A stretch of 64,000 nucleotides of DNA, taken from assembly GCA_025618425.1 (NCBI GenBank), contig CM046835.1:20779076-20843075 (forward strand), given 5' to 3'. Positions 22,601-32,783 of this stretch are shown piece after piece. The notes under the pieces were generated by a model, which had not been told where the DNA came from, ran no database searches, and worked only from the letters and a program-made list of their open reading frames with translations. Numbering within the stretch: position 1 is the first letter of the stretch; each line of letters begins with the position of its first letter. The stretch comes from Heliocidaris tuberculata. Its lineage: Eukaryota > Echinodermata > Echinoidea > Camarodonta > Echinometridae. Position numbers and translations under genes: made by a program.

Positions 22601-23473
22601 AGACAGTTTATTCTTTAAAGTCTGTATTTCTTCTCTCATCTTCAAAACATATTCCCTATCATTTAACAAACTATTATTGAACTTCCAATAAGCTCTTTTA
22701 TTTTGACATTTTAACGATATTCTGTTATACAGAACCAAATTAACAGCTGAATGGTCAGAGGCTATGGAGGGAATAATGTCACATTTGGATGTTATTTGTT
22801 CTAGATTCTCTGATATAATCCAATAATCTAAACGACTTTGCATAAATGGATTCCCTTGTCTATATGTATATTGCTTTTTATCTTTATTTTTATTTCTCCA
22901 TACATCTATTAATCTAAAACTATCCATGAACTCTTCCAATTTGCTACTGAATTTTGATTGCTTCTTTGAAACTTGTCCAAAATAATCTAAGTTCGTGTCT
23001 CTAATAACATTAAAGTCACCCCCAAGTACTACTGGATTCCCTTCAGGATTGTTCCTATACAACAATTGACTTAAATCATTTAAACACTTTATTTGCTCTC
23101 CTTCATTACTACCAGTGGGAAAATAAACATTTCCAAGCAACATCTTCTGACCTTGTATACTACATTTAATCAATATATATCTACCATTTACGTCTACACA
23201 GGTGTCACTAATCTGAATGTCTAACTTACTATTTATCAACACCAGAACTCCTCTACTGTGGCTGGTACCATGACTAAAGATACATTTTCCGCCCCACTCT
23301 AATTGCCATTTCTTCTCCATATCAGGTGTACTATATGTTTCTTGTAAATATACTATATCTGTAGATTTTGTCCTAAACCAATTAAACATTTTGTCTCGTT
23401 TACTTCTATCTCTTATTCCCCTCACATTCAGTGTGAGAAAATTACATGAAAAACAGTTTCTAATATTATCCAT
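19694..23473 (-). CDS. LINE ORF2 protein: AP endonuclease, reverse transcriptase (L1/Tx1-like)
   Basis: A 1259-residue protein with no internal stop, responsible for target-primed reverse transcription of a non-LTR retrotransposon. The N-terminal endonuclease runs from about residue 10 to 250, with LNVRG (N15), QET (E45), NVYFPTG (115-121), GGDFN (151-155), SRLDYW (213-218) and SDH (239-241). A charged coiled-coil-like linker covers about 300-365. The reverse transcriptase covers about 480-760, with KSPGNDGL, NYRPISLLN (543-551), AIDFEKAFD (catalytic D613), RQGDPLSP (671-678), YADD (713-716) and SGLKLNKDKT (741-750). A C-terminal zinc knuckle is CSYC...H...C (C1139, C1142, H1151, C1156). The order (N-terminal endonuclease, RT, C-terminal CCHC) and motif spelling fit the L1/Tx1 group; the exact clade needs a tree. 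The start ATG at 23471-23473 precedes the endonuclease by a few residues, as expected. All catalytic residues I can check are present, so the copy could be recently active. No clear ORF1 was found upstream. Confidence 0.93.
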   Translation of the reverse strand: MDNIRNCFSCNFLTLNVRGIRDRSKRDKMFNWFRTKSTDIVYLQETYSTPDMEKKWQLEWGGKCIFSHGTSHSRGVLVLINSKLDIQISDTCVDVNGRYILIKCSIQGQKMLLGNVYFPTGSNEGEQIKCLNDLSQLLYRNNPEGNPVVLGGDFNVIRDTNLDYFGQVSKKQSKFSSKLEEFMDSFRLIDVWRNKNKDKKQYTYRQGNPFMQSRLDYWIISENLEQITSKCDIIPSIASDHSAVNLVLYNRISLKCQNKRAYWKFNNSLLNDREYVLKMREEIQTLKNKLSCEIKDKRVLWDYMKMEIRRFTSKFSKKRAKERKEKIENLEKEIEDLEENLLSISNVRYNVILEKLKAKRQQLSVFYDYINEGLKIRSRSSWYECGEKNTTFFKQLMVSNRKKSVIQKLNVNGKIIFEENEIVKGIKSFYSQLYKKIELVQDGGLEFFPSNLPKLNDALRDLGEEKIVERECIDILKNMKLNKSPGNDGLSVEFYLKFWPVIGDLILASFNEAFEQGELSASQRQAVITLIHKEGKDPDFIKNYRPISLLNVDYKILSKLLSKRLQEVIPEIVSSDQLGYVKNRNIGEAIRIIDDMVFHTTFYKVNAFLMAIDFEKAFDSVSHSFLYRVLKSFGFGPLFCKWVNILYTNAESCVMNGYTSTGYFKVERGVRQGDPLSPYLFILCIEILAHMIRNNHLVKGICFGNIEMKQVLYADDITLFIKDMDSVKEIEHIFEGFYKISGLKLNKDKTYIMPLGPQVSKYTFPFGKLVDVVKILGIYFSVHADIKEKMNFKEILSKIKKLLTWWKQRDLTLMGKIQLMKIYGYSKLIYATSLMPVPEWVYKEIEEICFDFLWRGKDKIKKSTVILDYQQGGLKMMNFRFFVKAQRIMWIKRLITGTQTIKWKLYFKYLMRPMGGNLIFYCNYWRDTVEITLPTFYQSLLKAWIDMKDYVKIEERYRGNEILYNNKCIQLEGQTLFEEKLFLKNIYRLHHICDEHGELKPEAYFVALGLSTEEIVKVNKIYATTPHEWKKNVQSLRKAIHCGLSLEFKFSKKVFKFEEITAKMVYKSQIKKNVETNTAFCNLMSLYNISQRDVEKIFVQPRMCTLNSKLREFQFKLLHKIIYTNHHLHRFKFRENGLCSYCKKFEETYQHVFFECNKIKEVWGKCADKLNLPILKKLSWKEIHIGIIDNTIKAGQLLNHILILIKFTIFHNREKGDPPNAKEIIDRLIENRNEEKKLAMERDTLSIHLKKWEALEGCP

Positions 23474-24359
23474 TGGATCCCTTTAGGATTAAACACTTAT
23501 CTATATATAAGAAGGGACACCCAAAGTATCCCAATAGTGTCTGACCCCCTGATATGGGGAGCAAATTAAAACACTTCAATAATCTCTTTTCGCAAATAAA
23601 TCTTTTCGAAGAAATAACTTCACGGCCCTCTACCCTAAAAGAAGAAGAGCTAAAAAAGAAAAAAGACAAAATGTGCATACTGCAAATAGTCAAGAACTTA
23701 CAAATGAGGAACCAAGAACGAAGAAATAAGAGAAAACAGAGAAAACAAAGAAAACAAAGGAACATGGAAAGACAACATGAAACGGACAAACAACGGAGTT
23801 CGCGTAGCGAACTATGCATGATGACTAATCAAACTGTCTTAGCAAACGTTGCATGACAGTCCCCTCCCATTCCCCCTATAAAGACATGATAATGATCAAC
23901 CACTTTCAATTTTCTATAATATCATGTAACCTCCGTATACCACATTTAGTACCTGTCGTGAAATATTGAACTCAGTACTTCAACTTGGAAACTAAAGTAT
24001 ATATTGTGTAGCTGAACAGTGACAGGGCAAGTTAGAAGTGAAACTACCTGCCTTAGTTTAATTTACTATATCAACCCCCCCCCCCCAAAAAAAAAAGGAC
24101 CAATAGAATCCTTGAAAACCAGAGTTATCAATACATTAATGGACAGGATTGAAATTATAACTGTACTTGTACAAGTTACTCCTCATATACCATAAGATAT
24201 GTACCGTAATCTATTTTTTTTTTTCTTCCAACATTAAAACATAATAACGAAGAAATATAAAATTCAACTTCAAACCTTCCTTATCTGATCATATAGGGGA
24301 ACAAAACAACTCCTCTCATATATGTATACCATAAATCCCTATAATCCACAAGGGGGACA
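23474..24359 (-). other. Region upstream of LINE ORF2, no ORF1 recognised
   Basis: The intact LINE would be expected to carry an ORF1 or 5' UTR here on the minus strand. I see only a 117-codon open frame (23466-23819) whose stop overlaps the ORF2 start (AATGGATAA) but whose Cys/Phe/Leu-rich, T-tract-driven sequence shows no coiled coil, RRM or zinc knuckle. An AAAAC/AGAAAAC-rich block lies at about 23705-23765 and C/A runs at 24076-24097. It may be 5' UTR. Confidence 0.4.
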
Positions 24360-24473
24360 AAAGCAACTCGAAGCAATACTGACCACACAATCATGACAAT
24401 GTAATTTCTTTTCATTCTTTTCTGCTGACTTTCAAGCAAGGGGGGAGATATCTTTTCAATATAGATGCCCCAT

Positions 24474-24527
<54 letters not shown>

Positions 24528-24811
24528 TTCCATTTTTCTCCTTCTTCTACATACCTTTACAAGCTTCACTTTCAAATGCCCATGCATGTACATTATTTTA
24601 AGTGTGGCCTGACCTTATTCCATCTCTCCCTCTCCCTCCCTACCCTCAGCCAACGACAAAACTTCCACAACTCCTGCGGCGATTTACATGTACAAAATGC
24701 CACTTCCGAACTTGTCAATACTTTCCATTCTAAGCTGCAACAAAAGAGCAGGTGCAGATTATACTTCACATTACCACACTGCAATGAGTTGGTTGAGTTT
24801 GCTATTTTCAC

Positions 24812-24856
<45 letters not shown>

Positions 24857-25335
24857 GATTGAAAGAGAGAGAGAGAGAGAGAGAGACACGACAATAGAAT
24901 CTACCTTATGTACAAGATATAGATTCCAAATTTTAACCATAAACATCTTGTATACCTGAATCAGTAAGAATTAGTATAGAATTGTGACACTCTTCTGTCC
25001 AGGCAAAAATTAAAAATTCATTCTAAGACATCCTTAATTTCCTAAGGATGCCAAACAAATTCTTTAACTGGCCCACTTGATCTTATTAGAACTATTAATT
25101 CACAATTTCAAAATATGTGAAGAACTTTTTTTTTTCCTTTCCAACGTCAAGCAGTTTGCTTCGTATAAAATCAACCTTTCATTATTAATTTTTTCTTATG
25201 ATTAAAAAGGGAAAAAATAAAATCAAACTATATTTGAGACATATTTCTAACTTTATAATAGTAGTAGTGATCAAGGTCTTTTTATCGTCCTTTTTTTTTT
25301 ATTGTTCTTTTCCAGATTATGAATTGTCAAAATTG
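24360..25335 (-). repeat. Direct duplication, copy A (possible LINE 5' monomer)
   Basis: Shares with 25793-26420, in the same order, AAAGCAACTCGAAGCAATAC, TTTTCTGCTGACTTT, ATATAGATGCCCC, CCCTACCCTCAGCCAACGAC, CACTTCCGAACTTGTCAATA, CAATGAGTTGG, AATCAGATTGA followed by (GA)n, CATCTTGTATACCTGAATCA, and a final match near 25313 (CAGATTATGAATTGTCAAAA). Copy A has two long A-runs (24477-24524 and 24811-24853) and about 260 bp near 25050-25312 that copy B lacks. The offset between copies is about 1433 bp. Because it lies upstream of the minus-strand LINE, it may be a repeated 5' UTR monomer, as seen in some L1 lineages. That is inference. Confidence 0.6.
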
Positions 25336-25792
25336 ATTATATCTATTAACTCTGCCTTTGTGATTTCTTTTGCTTTTTCCTTTCCTCTTCTCTTTTGTCT
25401 TTTTTTTTTCCTTTTCAAACAGTCCAGTAAACCCAAGTGCTGCCAACCACAAACAATGCTTCATTGACATAAAGCTTTGCCTTAAGACAATTAATCCCTG
25501 AAATAGTGACAATATTATATTTCTAATTTAACATTATCCGATGCAAAATACATGTATATCTATATATATATATACATGTATGATTATGAGCCATGTAATT
25601 CATCCTTCTGACATGATGGATCTTATTGATATGTATTTTGTGCAGCAGCTATATATATACAAAAAAAAAACAACAACAGAAAACATCTGTTCCACGGCCA
25701 TCACTTACTGTGGGTTCAACAAGTCAAATTCTATCAGAGAAATTCTATTAAATAGGGTTGCATTAATATACATGTACTCTATTACACAATTC
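25336..25792. other. Spacer between duplicated blocks
   Basis: AT-rich; includes a short TATATATA stretch near 25558-25578. Nothing else was recognised. Confidence 0.4.
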
Positions 25793-26420
25793 AAAGCAAC
25801 TCGAAGCAATACTGACACCATGACAGTGCAATTTCTTTTCCTTCTTTTCTGCTGACTTTTATGCAAGCAAGGGGGAATATATCTTCTCAATATAGATGCC
25901 CCCCCCAAAAAAAAACCTTAAAGAAAGAAAGAAGAAGAAAAGAAAGAAAAAAAAACTTTCTATTTTCCCCCTTCCTTTATATACCTTTAAAAGCGAAGCT
26001 TTTACGGCCTGACCTCATTCCCTCTCTCTCCCCCTCTCCCTCTCACTCCCTACCCTCAGCCAACGACAAACCTCCCACAACTCTTTGCAATGTACAAATA
26101 CCACTTCCGAACTTGTCAATACTTTCCATTCTTAAGCTACAACAAAAGAGCAAGTGCAGATCATACTTCACTTTACCACACTGCAATGAGTTGGCTGAGT
26201 TTGCAATTTTTCAAAAATAATCAGATTGAGAGAGAGAGAGAGAGAACTTATGTTCAAGATATAGATTTCACAATTTATCCATAAACATCTCGTATACCTG
26301 AATCAAGACGAATTTGTATAGAAATGTGACACTACAATATCCAGGCAAAAGTTGAGAATTCATTCTAAGTCATTCGTAATTATAAGGACAGATTATATGA
26401 GTTGTCAAAATTGAAAATGA
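25793..26420 (-). repeat. Direct duplication, copy B (possible LINE 5' monomer)
   Basis: Second copy of the block described at 24360. It is shorter: a brief C/A run replaces the long A-run after ATAGATGCCCC, and the (GA)n follows AATCAGATTGA directly. The copies are clearly diverged, so this is not an assembly duplicate. Homology ends about 26420, just before a (CGTTAT)n microsatellite at 26426-26448. Confidence 0.6.
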
Positions 26421-26425
26421 AAAAT

Positions 26426-26448
26426 ATCGTTATCGTTATCGTTATCGG
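26426..26448. repeat. (CGTTAT)n microsatellite
   Basis: Four copies of a 6-bp unit ending in CGG. Confidence 0.85.
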
Positions 26449-26637
26449 ACAAGTCTGACCAGCCCTTTATTGAATGGAGTACAATTGGATGCACTACGTT
26501 GGCATGGTTGACATACGAACTGAGACTGTGAATGATGTTCGCAAAATAGCTTAGATCGTATCTGTACATGTAGGCTGCCGTCGTTCCATTAGCAAAATTT
26601 GACACCGTGTGGATAGTGATCTATGTTGTCTCAGAGA

Positions 26638-27141
26638 CAATAGTCAGGTTCACACAATGGGAGCTAAACTTTAAGTTTCGCTTGTAGTTTCAAAACTTTA
26701 AATTAACTTGTAGTTATCTTGTAGTTTCAGACTGTATGACTCGTAGTTTCGAAACTTTAAGTTTACTTGTAGTTCTAGAATCACAAGCGAGCTCGTGCTT
26801 AACTCTGAAACCACGAGCAAGTGGGTGGTCCTCCGTCGCAGTTTCGGACCATGTTAAGTTTCGCAAACTTGTAGTTCACGATGACCTCTCAGTTCATGTT
26901 AAACTTCCGGGGTCATACCCTTCGCACGAATTATGAACATAGGAACTTATGTCTACTGTACACACAATTGGTATCTACTTCCGGTGTTAACAACGACGAT
27001 CGCTCGGCTTGTAGTTTCAGAACAACGAGCATCGTTGTTTTGGGCACATGTGAACCCTCGTTTTGGTAGTGAGTCGTTTCGTTAACTTAAAGTTTCGCTA
27101 ACTTAAATTTTCGAAACCACAAGTCCCGTATAAACGTAGCT
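26638..27141 (+). mobile_element. ~0.5-kb GTTCACAC-ended element, left copy of an inverted pair
   Basis: Inverse of 31238-31716. The outer 18 bases, CAATAGTCAGGTTCACAC, match perfectly as an inverted repeat. The inner limit CAAGTCCCGTATAAACGTAGCT matches with one mismatch and homology then stops. The arm is rich in CTTGTAGTTTC, GAAACTTTAAGTT and ACAACGA words in both orientations. Within the arm itself the two ends are an imperfect inverse (CAATAGTCAGGTTCACAC... versus CAATACAGCTACGTTTATAC...), which suggests a self-contained MITE. Non-coding. Confidence 0.7.
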
Positions 27142-28722
27142 GTATTGCCGTGTGAACAGCCACAAGAAGGATCCGTGATTAAATTCTGCAGCCGGGTAGT
27201 TTATAGTGCGTTTTGAAAAGACGAATTTCTGCGTCTGAAAAGCAACTTTCCTATTTCGAAAAGGAAGACTATACTCGCTTTGTTGTAAACCAGAATTCAA
27301 TGAATCCAGATGCCGGTGTCTTGAGAAAAGGCTTCCAGTGGGTCGGCTTGGGGAAGCAGCCTTGTTCTCATTCAACTTGAAGTGTATGTGAGGGGTCACG
27401 GAATGACTGCAAGGTGCGGATGAACGGATGTAACCTGAGATTTGTCTAACAACACTAATCCTGATACCTTTGTGGGACAAGAAAACATCTTCTGAATAAT
27501 GAAGGAGTAATAGTATCACTTAGCATCACACAAACCCTGTTGGGTTGAATTACATTCGGCCACTGATCCTTCTCGACCTAGGCTATTTGCGCGGGGGCGT
27601 CGATCCTCCTCTTTCAGGATGTGGGGGGGGGGTGTCAAACGCACCCATCGGAAGTATACACTAGTTCGATACAAAGTCAATTTCGTAACAAAATAGTGTT
27701 GAGATGAGTACCCCCTCCTCTTCCCTCTGCCTCAGTCGATATCCCTGTATTTGCAAAGATTTTGGTGTGTAAGGAGTGTTTCCATTAGCCCGATGATTCG
27801 AAGCAGCATGCTATTTCTTATTTATTTGTGAGTATGTTGTTATATTATCTATATACTGGTCGAATTTTGGGTCACTCCTACTGAGTCGAGCGAAGTCGAG
27901 ACAGATCGGGAAAGCTCTGTAAAATTTCCAAAATACTCAAAGCTCTAGATTACAGCTCTCTGATAATTGGGGATCAACCAATATTCTTGGACGAGCAAGT
28001 CGGAAGATTTGTTCAACGATAATATTAAATCCTCATTTCAGGCAGAATTAAGAATTATTTTGTGATACAATTGTCGTAACAATGATAAACTTGAGTCGTT
28101 ATTTATGAAGACTCTCACCCGCTAATGAAGAGGTCATACGATTAAGAAGACGAGATATTGGATTGGGTGGGGGGGGGGGGGGGGCGTAAAATATAAATTT
28201 ATCATGTTTATGTCACTTTGGTTGATAAATCATTATTGCTCTTTGGAAAAAAAATCCTTCTATATAAAAAGAAGAAAAAGTTCTAGATTTTACGAACTCC
28301 TGTCCCATATATAGCAAATTAAAGTAAGACAGGATTGAAGTACATCTTGTACTCCTGTGCGCGCACTGTATCTACTTCCTCATGCCTAAAGGTTTTACTG
28401 GTGCAATACACTTCAGCAGTAACGCTTTGTCACTTAGCGTTATTAATGTTATGGATTAATCGTTTGGTGTGAAGCATAAAGAAAGACATGTGATCCATAA
28501 ATTTTATAATTGTAAGATATGGCAAAATGACATTTAGAACTGACAGAGTCACACAAGCACGATTTCTGCAATCTTTTTATGATTCCATTTTCATTCATCT
28601 ATTCATGCAGAGTTTCGATTTCTCTTTTACAAAGGTCATCGTCGCCATTATGCTAATCAATTAATCAATTGATGCTTATTCCCATGTCCCTTTCTCTATT
28701 TTCATTCCCCCATTTCTCACCC

Positions 28723-28758
<36 letters not shown>

Positions 28759-29527
28759 CGTTCCCTTAACTGGTTTTCCTTTTAAAAACTCTTTCTTTGT
28801 CTTCTATTTCTTTTCCCTAATCTTCTATATTCCCCTCTCCTTTCCAATTTATTTTCGCCTATTTCTATTTTTCTTTAACCCTCCTAAAAGCTTTTCCTCT
28901 CGATCCGTAAATTTGACTCGGACAACAATAACATCCACCATGTCCACTGGTATTGTTCCTCCTCAAGGTCCGCAACCGTAAATCCTTAAAGCTTTCTGGA
29001 CAGGAAGGAAATATGATCTCAAATCAGAATTGAATGATTCACGGCGAAAGGCCAGTAGGATATGAAGAGAAGTGATGTATAGCGTCCCTTTCGGCTAATA
29101 TGTCCTCATCGGATACTCTGTCATAAAGCGTTTGGAAAGCGATGCTTTTAGATCTACAATTTTGCGCTTCGCCTCCTCCACGCTCTTGTCATTTTCTATG
29201 GTGTACTGCGGTTTCGTGGAAGTCAAGAGCATGCGTCCTGGTTGTTACGTGACCACTTCACAAGACCATACCGGTTTTGCATGTAACCATCTGTAACAGG
29301 TTTTGCTGGAATGGCCAGTGATCACTGTTTTACATGAAATCTAAAATTTATATCGCATTTTGTTATTTCAAACCTAAAATTAGAAGGAAAAAAATTCCAG
29401 CTTATTGCAGCAGTTTGTAATAGAGGATATGGCCATCGAATCTAAAATATAATTTAAATGTAGTGATTTTCAAAACGAGAGACCCGGCTGATACGGCAGA
29501 GAAAAGGGTGGAGGAAAGGAATGATAG

Positions 29528-29584
<57 letters not shown>

Positions 29585-29789
29585 GCAACCGTATACGAAA
29601 TTGACGAGAAATGGCCGCCGGAGCTTGTGTCGTACAACTGATGGAACAACCTTCAAGATCTTCCCACGTCCCACTTCCAGACATTATCATCCACCTACAA
29701 CACGATCGCAAAGACTATTCAATCAATTCAAGTGCAATTTCACTACCCCATTGTATGGTATTGTAGATATCATGTTCGGATTAGGTTAT
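27142..29789. other. Non-coding interval between the inverted copies, left part
   Basis: No transposase or host gene was recognised. There is a G-run near 28168-28184, (CT)n at 28723-28759 and a long (GA)n at 29529-29582. A minus-strand open frame at 27103-27519 (138 codons) starts inside the MITE arm and has no recognisable domain. Confidence 0.45.
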
Positions 29790-30839
29790 TATAGGTTTTC
29801 CCGGTCAATTTCATGATTATTTTTATCATTCATATTCCGAGCATTCAATTTCACGCATTTCACGCTCGCAGCACTGAATCGGCTTTCAAATTCAAATCCG
29901 ATCGTTCAGATTTACTATCCAAGCAATCAATTGTTTATTTGCGTCATTCAAATTTAGAATAGGAACATGCATTTTGAGCAATGAGCATGCAAATTCATTT
30001 CAAGCCGGCGACGGAATCTCGTTGGTCATTCATATTCGTGAAAAGGCAACCATGTTCCAAATGGGTGCATTCAGTTTAAAAGAATCGAAGATTGAAAGAA
30101 CAATTATTTCACGTTCAGGATTATTTTACTTTGAACTATAATCATTACTTATCTTTTTTTTACTGGCATGACTGAAGTGTTTGTATCTTCGGAGGAAGGT
30201 TTTCAGCTTGAGAGGTCTTTGAGCATGTTGAGCAGTGTATACTTAATATTATAATTTCTTGCTTTAGTCCAATATCTTAGAGGATTATGCAATAAAATGT
30301 TTTCGTTGAAACTGATAACATGAAAATTATAAACATCTTATTTGTTGTTTATTGATATCTTATTGGCTTCGACTTGTGAGATTGTTAGATCATGTTGTTT
30401 ATAAGTTGGTCTTTGAATTGACGCTTTGTGTGGTTAGTATTGGGACGTTGTCTTTTTTATGTGTGATGCCATCAAGGAGTATAAGTTAGAAATGTCGTTG
30501 TGTTGTTTGATTCACTACTGATCTTATCTTTCCCCTAAATTGAGTGCACGAAGTAGGAAATTGATCACCTGAAAATGAAATTGAGCGCCCCAAACAGGCT
30601 CATCGTGATTATTGCGTGAATGTGAATGCACAAGTAGGAAATGAATGCTCGCATTTGGAAATTGAACGCACGTGATTTTGATTTTACGGAAAGGAAATAA
30701 GAGCGCCCATAAATTAAATTGATCGATCGGATTCTGAATTTGAAAGCCCGAATATTTTCGCGGGCGTGCGCTGTGTGAATGTGAATGCACGTTAATGAAC
30801 TGGAATGGAAAAGTATGAAACTGACCGGGAAAACCTATA
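29790..30839. mobile_element. 1.05-kb TIR element with TATAGGTTTTCCCGGTCA ends
   Basis: The left end TATAGGTTTTCCCGGTCAAT TTCAT (29790 on) and the right end, read inward from 30839, TATAGGTTTTCCCGGTCAGT TTCAT, match at about 24 of 25 positions. The flanks carry dense, partly repeated words such as GCATTCAATTTCACGCA on the left and GTGAATGTGAATGCAC, AAATTGA and GAATGCTCGCA on the right, which look like inverted subterminal repeats. No transposase frame was found, so it is presumably non-autonomous. It lies between the two inverted 0.5-kb elements. Confidence 0.7.
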
Positions 30840-31237
30840 TTTGCCATTGTAATGTTCGCACATTTCAATAGATGATGGACAAGGGTAATGAAATTTCCTA
30901 AGGTTAATATCTTGAAAGTCTTTGCGATTGTGTTCTACAAACAAAGGTATACACCCCCTCCCCCTCCCCAGCCATGCTTTTTGAGTGTAAACACGCCAGT
31001 GATTCATCAGTTAACTAGATTAGCAGTTTATACGTGTCTACTAAAGCTTTGTACATATACATTTACAATGTATGTTATGAACGTGATCATAAGCCGTTTT
31101 CTATACCTGCCACATAACTGCTGACTAAGATCACGTAACCATTAAACTGTCACAACGAGTGAATGTTCATCAACACGCATATAAGCTAGTTTTGACAGGT
31201 GTATGGTGGATGCTATTTGATATTTTCCGAAGACATA
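30840..31237. other. Spacer before the right inverted copy
   Basis: No gene was recognised. GAAAGTCTTTGCGATTGTGTT at about 30914 closely matches words near 49838 and, inverted, near 29700; it may be a remnant of another repeat. Confidence 0.4.
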
Positions 31238-31716
31238 AGCTACGTTCATACGGGACTTGCGGTTTCGAAACTTTAAGTTGTGAAACGTGAAGTTAACGAA
31301 TACAACGACTCACTAACAACGACGAGGGTTTACACGGACCCGAAACAACGATGCTCGTTGTTCTGAAACTACAAGCCGAGCGATCGTCGTTGTTAGCACC
31401 GGAAGTAGATACTACCGAGTGTATGTACAGTAAGTTTTAAATGAACAGTGAGGTCATCGTTAACTACAAGCTTGCAAAACTTAAAGATATCTGTCCACAC
31501 TGTCCGAACTGCGACGGAGGACCACCCGCTGCTCGTGGTTTCGGCGTTAACCACGAGCTCGCTTGTGGTTCTAGAACTACAAGTAAACTTAAAGTTTCGA
31601 AACTACGAGTCCGTCCATACGGTCAGAAACTACAAGATAACTACAAGTTAACTTAAAGTTTTGAAACTACCAGCGAAACTTTAAGTTTAGCTCCCTTCGT
31701 GTGAACCTGACTATTG
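31238..31716 (-). mobile_element. ~0.5-kb GTTCACAC-ended element, right copy of an inverted pair
   Basis: Reverse-complement copy of 26638-27141. It begins AGCTACGTTCATACGGGACT and ends GTGTGAACCTGACTATTG. It shares AACAACGATGCTCGTTGTT, AGCCGAGCGATCGTCGTTG, CCGGAAGTAGATAC, TGCGACGGAGGACCACCC and ACTACAAGTAAACTTAAAG with the left copy in inverse order. Divergence is modest. Confidence 0.7.
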
Positions 31717-32783
31717 AATATCTTGGTTTAGTTTGATAGCGTGAGATTTTAGCAAAAATGTATCACTGCCTTGACGGGAAAAGAGCTTTGCTTGTCATGA
31801 GTCCACAATGAAATTCTATACCTCTATGAAAGTTGAACGTGACTTTTCATGACTTGAAATTGAGGTTGTTATCACATTATCTGGATTGTTATGTGGTTTC
31901 GTTTAATTAGCCCCCACATAGTTTATTTTTCGTGACCTGGTGAGTGGTTTTCTTTGTGATTCCATTATAAAGAAATTCTGTACTGTGCAATATAGCAATA
32001 GGAAAGTAAGATGCTAACGGGATTATTATTATTATTTTTTTTTTTGACTTTGCATCGATATTATCTAAATTTACATTTACAACTACCATTTCCACGTGTT
32101 ATGATTAGTATAAGATTCGGTTTTGGCTTGAAGTAATATATCTGTATTTAATGACCGGAGGAAACGGGTATTTTTCAAATTGGATGAAAATGATAGGAAA
32201 CGGGTAACTTTCAAGATTGGAACAATGACTAATTTTTCTACCGAAAGTCCCTGTAATGACCAGGGGCGTTACTGGAAGTGGTATGGGAGGGTGTGACTTG
32301 CCAAGGTAGTTTAGGGAGTTTTTTTTTTTCTGGATATTTTGACCTGAGGGCCAGTTGATTTATGGTCTCAGGGCCGGTCGCATCGCAAGAGTCCCCAACC
32401 GAATTTCAGTCCCATTCCGCTCCTGTGGTATGGCATATTCAGAAATTCGGAAATCTGATTTAGGTCTTTTCTCTTCTTTTCCTTTTTTTTTTTTCTTTTC
32501 TGTCTTTTTGGCTTGTCGAAAAATTTGGTACGACAGACCCCCCCCCCCCCCTCCTTAAAATAGTATGGCGTTGGGACGCCTCTAGTAACGACTTGATACG
32601 TTGTGCCTGTATCCGGCCCCAGATTTTCTGTTGCTCTGTGTTAGAATATGTCATTTTAAATATAATGATTCTTCGTATCCTTCGTACCTCTGGAGATATA
32701 AAAGTGAACACACGTCTCTTTTCTCGTATGACACATTCATTTTTTTTTTACGGATACGGTTGGGATTTGAGAAGCCACGATTT
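31717..32783. other. Intergenic stretch with GGCGTTAC and T/C-run motif
   Basis: CCAGGGGCGTTACTGG at about 32260 and TTTGGCTTGTCGAAAAATTT followed by a C-run at 32540-32552 resemble sequence at 46229-46303. This may be a degraded hAT-like repeat. No gene was recognised. Confidence 0.4.

Noticed and set aside
23466..23819. 117-codon minus-strand frame overlapping the LINE ORF2 start, considered as ORF1
   Set aside because: The Cys/Phe/Leu-rich sequence comes from T-rich tracts and shows no coiled coil, RRM or zinc knuckle. The 8-base overlap with the ORF2 start is probably chance.
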